Part shown: piece after piece, positions 61,501-64,000 of the stretch
Numbering within the stretch: the stretch's first letter is position 1
How the letters are laid out: each line of letters opens with the position of its first letter
Program-made: the position numbers and the translations under genes
The notes under the pieces: generated by a model
Databases searched by the model: none
The model's input: the letters and a program-made list of their open reading frames with translations, nothing else
Told to the model about the DNA's origin: nothing
NCBI GenBank assembly: GCA_907165135.1
Contig: OU015568.1
Coordinates: forward strand, 8,626,501-8,690,500
Length of the DNA stretch: 64,000 nt
Reading direction: 5' to 3'
Source of the DNA: Oikopleura dioica
Taxonomy: Eukaryota > Chordata > Appendicularia > Copelata > Oikopleuridae

Positions 61501-64000
61501 TCGCTCATCCTTTGAATATCCTTGTTGATGGCAAAATTTCACCATTGTCAGTTTACGTCAAGGCTTTTGCACATGAAATGTCGGTAAATATATCATCTCA
61601 TGAAGAAAACGGCATGTCGGTAATGTTCAACCCGAAAGTGAAAAATCCGATTAATTTCGGCGTCGTCGAAGTCAATACAAAAGTCATGCGAACGTTAAAA
61701 ATCAGCAATCAGTCCGAACATGCGGTAGCCATCGATATCAATTTGCCAAAGAAATTCAGAAGACAGGTTCAACTAGCGTTTCAAAATGATCTTGTCATAC
61801 CTCCACTCGAGACTGTTGAGGGCATTCTCACCTACTCCCCAACGCGACCTGGAAGCACTTTGGACGGGTGTGATTTGAAAATTCAAGTTCAATTTGGAGA
61901 GACTTTCAATATCGCTGTTCGAGGGTCCGCTCGTTGCCCACCCGTTCTTTTTAATCCTTCTCAACTTGACTTTGGGTCTCGGTTCATTTACGAACCGGGT
62001 ATGCCAACTTACAAAACACAGATCCAAATTTCCAACCCCTCCGATCAACAGATCTCCTTAGACTTGGCCAAGTCAGAAGCTTCATCATGGATTGAGGTTG
62101 ATTTCAAACCGATCGTTTTGGAGCCAAAGAAGTCAACGAACGTTTTTGTGTCTTTTAAGCCAAAAGCTGCCCAAGAGTTTTCCGAAGAAATCGTTTTCAT
62201 CGTCAATGGAGCTTCAGAATTCAAATTACCGGTGACTGGTACTGGTGTGAATCTTTCTATCGGATTGAAAACGAAGCTCAAAGACAGCGAACTCAAACTT
62301 GGAGCGCGTCAGCTTGGTGCGATTGCTAGAAAGAAATTAACAATAGTGAATAGATCCGTTGTTCCTGTCGACTTTCATCTGCAGATGAATTCAAAAGAAG
62401 AAGTTCTTCAAGACTCGAGAACATTCTACCTTACTGGGTTCATTCCAGGAGAGGCGATTCATCTGGAACCTCGAAAAACAAGAGAGATAGAGGTGGTATT
62501 CGCACCAAAAACCCGCATCCAGCAGTTCAAGACTGATATAATCCTCGAAGCTTACGGTCAACTGAAGAAGCTTGTCACTGTCTCCGGAAGCTGCGTTGCG
62601 CGTTCGATGGAGCTTGACTTGGACGCGATTCCCTTCGGTCCGATTATTCAAGGATCGACAAGTGAAAAACGAGTCATGATTAAAAATACGGGCGATATTG
62701 GTGCAAGCTTCAAGTGGGACACTGCAGCTCTGGGCAAATATTTCACCATCAGTCCTGCTAAAGGATATCTTTCTCCAGGAACTCAACAGCCTCTGGTCGT
62801 TGTTTTTGCACCCAAGAATGTCAGTAGAGATGTTCGCGCAGAACGAGTCAGATGCGAAATCGAAGGTCTTTCACAGCCGCTACAGTTGACTCTTACAGGC
62901 AGTTCTCTTCCACCAACACTGACAAAAGATGCTCCAATTATTTTCAACGCTACAGTGCGTACAAGCGATACGAAATCAATCACTCTTAAAAACCCAACGA
63001 ATCAACGCTGGTCAGTGCGAGTTCAACTTCGCGGTGCTTACGCTCACTTCTGGCAGCCTGAAAGCGATCTGCTTATCATCGAGCCTCAGCTGCAGCGATC
63101 GATGAATTTTACCTACACTCCGATGGAAATGACAAGTTCAAGTCACAAGCACGAGGCGAATCTGTTCTTTCAACTTCCAGATGGCCAAGGGCAAGCGTAC
63201 GTTTTTCAGGGAATTTCCGAGCCTCCGAAACTTATTAATCTTCCACAGCGGGATATTCCGGCAAAATGCGCTTACGAAGAAAAGATCAGGGTCGAAAACT
63301 GGCTGAAGAAAACACAACGCTTGGCTGTTGAAATCGAGCCCATCAAGCCAGAGAAATTCGATGCGAGCCTTGTTGTTGATGGCAAAAATCACATTGACCT
63401 TGGATCGCTAGAAACACGAGCTTATACTCTCAGAGTCAGTTCTTTCAAAGAAGGCCTGGTCTCTGCGAAGGTCACCTTTAGGAATCCGTCCACTGGAGAG
63501 TTTATCGCGTATCAGGTCAACTTCAAATTCACTCAGCCAAAGCCGCAGTCTGAAACGATTAAGCTTTCATCCCAAGTGCGCCAGCTTGTTTCCCACACAG
63601 TTTCAATACCCAATCCTCTTCCGAAAGAGGTCGTGTTTACTTGGGATAGCAAATTAGCGGATATCATCGTTCCACCGACTTTCCACGTGCCTCCACTTTC
63701 CACCGGCTCCTGCACTTTTGACTATCAACCGTTGAAAACAGGCCAAACAGAAGGAACAATCACCTGTTTTACACCGGAACTAGGTGCGTTCCACTTCCCA
63801 CTCTTGCTCACCGCGAAACTCGCTGATCCAGAACCAGTCGTTTCCTTCTCTGCGCCGCTTGGAAGCTCACAGACCAAGACGATCCGCATCCGATCCTACA
63901 CACGGCAGAAGACCGACTTCATCATCAAATGCTCCTCTCCTCAGTTTATGCATGAAAAGTCTGTGTCCGCGCCGCAATCGCCACCAAACGGGACCGAGAT
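49502..64000 (+). CDS. HYDIN: HYDIN, ciliary central-pair protein (3' end beyond the window)
   Basis: Seven exons are visible: 49502-55617, 55656-55816, 55866-56063, 56192-56266, 56389-56449, 56512-56583 and 56753-64000 (still open at the window edge). About 4640 residues are present, against about 5120 in human. The N-terminus QIVELLELGD...VDLDQTIFQPYPSDFVFQN is characteristic. The body is a chain of MSP/ASH-type immunoglobulin-like repeats, each with LxxGxVxxG and EPG patterns (for example LEPGQLMQMTVEF). A P-loop GAPFSGKST at about residue 1785 marks the HYDIN nucleotide-binding insert, followed by a Lys/Glu coiled coil. HYDIN builds the C2b projection of the central pair and is needed for ciliary bending. 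The two giant exons, 6.1 and over 7.2 kb, contrast with the short Ser-rich exons between them. Confidence 0.97.

Overview
The window reads as gene-dense animal nuclear DNA. The best fit is an appendicularian (larvacean) tunicate of the Oikopleura type. The reasons are short introns, most 40-48 nt, intergenic gaps often of 80-400 bp, at least one gene pair spaced like an SL-trans-spliced operon, and several introns that only make sense as GA-AG (non-canonical G*-AG) introns. The proteins are metazoan: claudin, NHS, ELYS, MORC, MS4A-like and HYDIN. Species was not tested by any search. Gene models were assembled by hand from reading frame, splice-site phase and family resemblance. Exon coordinates are given in each entry.

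Layout. 49-1480 (-): claudin-like four-span protein. 3300-4403 (+): unrecognised single-span membrane protein. 4695-5903 (+): intronless serpin with an Arg-Ser reactive bond. 6105-7294 (-): DNAJB13. 7653-11851 (-): VPS15/PIK3R4. 11932-12397 (-): C-terminal half of a METTL21-type lysine methyltransferase. 12520-18059 (-): ELYS/AHCTF1 nucleoporin. 18299-22428 (-): MORC2-like GHKL ATPase. 22343-26771: a 4.4-kb near-perfect inverted repeat containing 57-bp tandem arrays and a copy of part of the MORC 5' exon. 27093-28125 (-): MS4A-like four-span protein. 28885-33137 (+): an uncertain small gene and two C2H2 zinc-finger genes that look like operonic paralogs. 33138-36428: sparse, with an 820-bp hAT-type non-autonomous transposon. 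36429-43132 (+): NHS (WAVE-homology) family gene whose 3.8-kb intron holds about 50 copies of a 56-bp hairpin satellite. 43760-47065 (+): V-ATPase subunit a. 47351-49078 (+): secreted trypsin-like protease. 49502-64000 (+): HYDIN, cut by the window end.

Functional threads. DNAJB13 and HYDIN are both motile-cilium axoneme proteins. ELYS and MORC are chromatin or nuclear-pore factors next to each other on one strand. VPS15 and V-ATPase a act in the endolysosomal system. The serpin has a P1 Arg and the protease has trypsin-type specificity, but they are 42 kb apart and any pairing is speculative.

The strongest non-genic signals are the inverted repeat with its 57-bp arrays at the MORC 5' end, the 56-bp hairpin satellite inside an NHS intron, the hAT-like element with its 8-bp target duplication, and a set of GA-AG introns, two of them confirmed by intact C2H2 finger spacing. 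The V-ATPase gene carries a one-base homopolymer frame break, which is either a consensus error or a real lesion.
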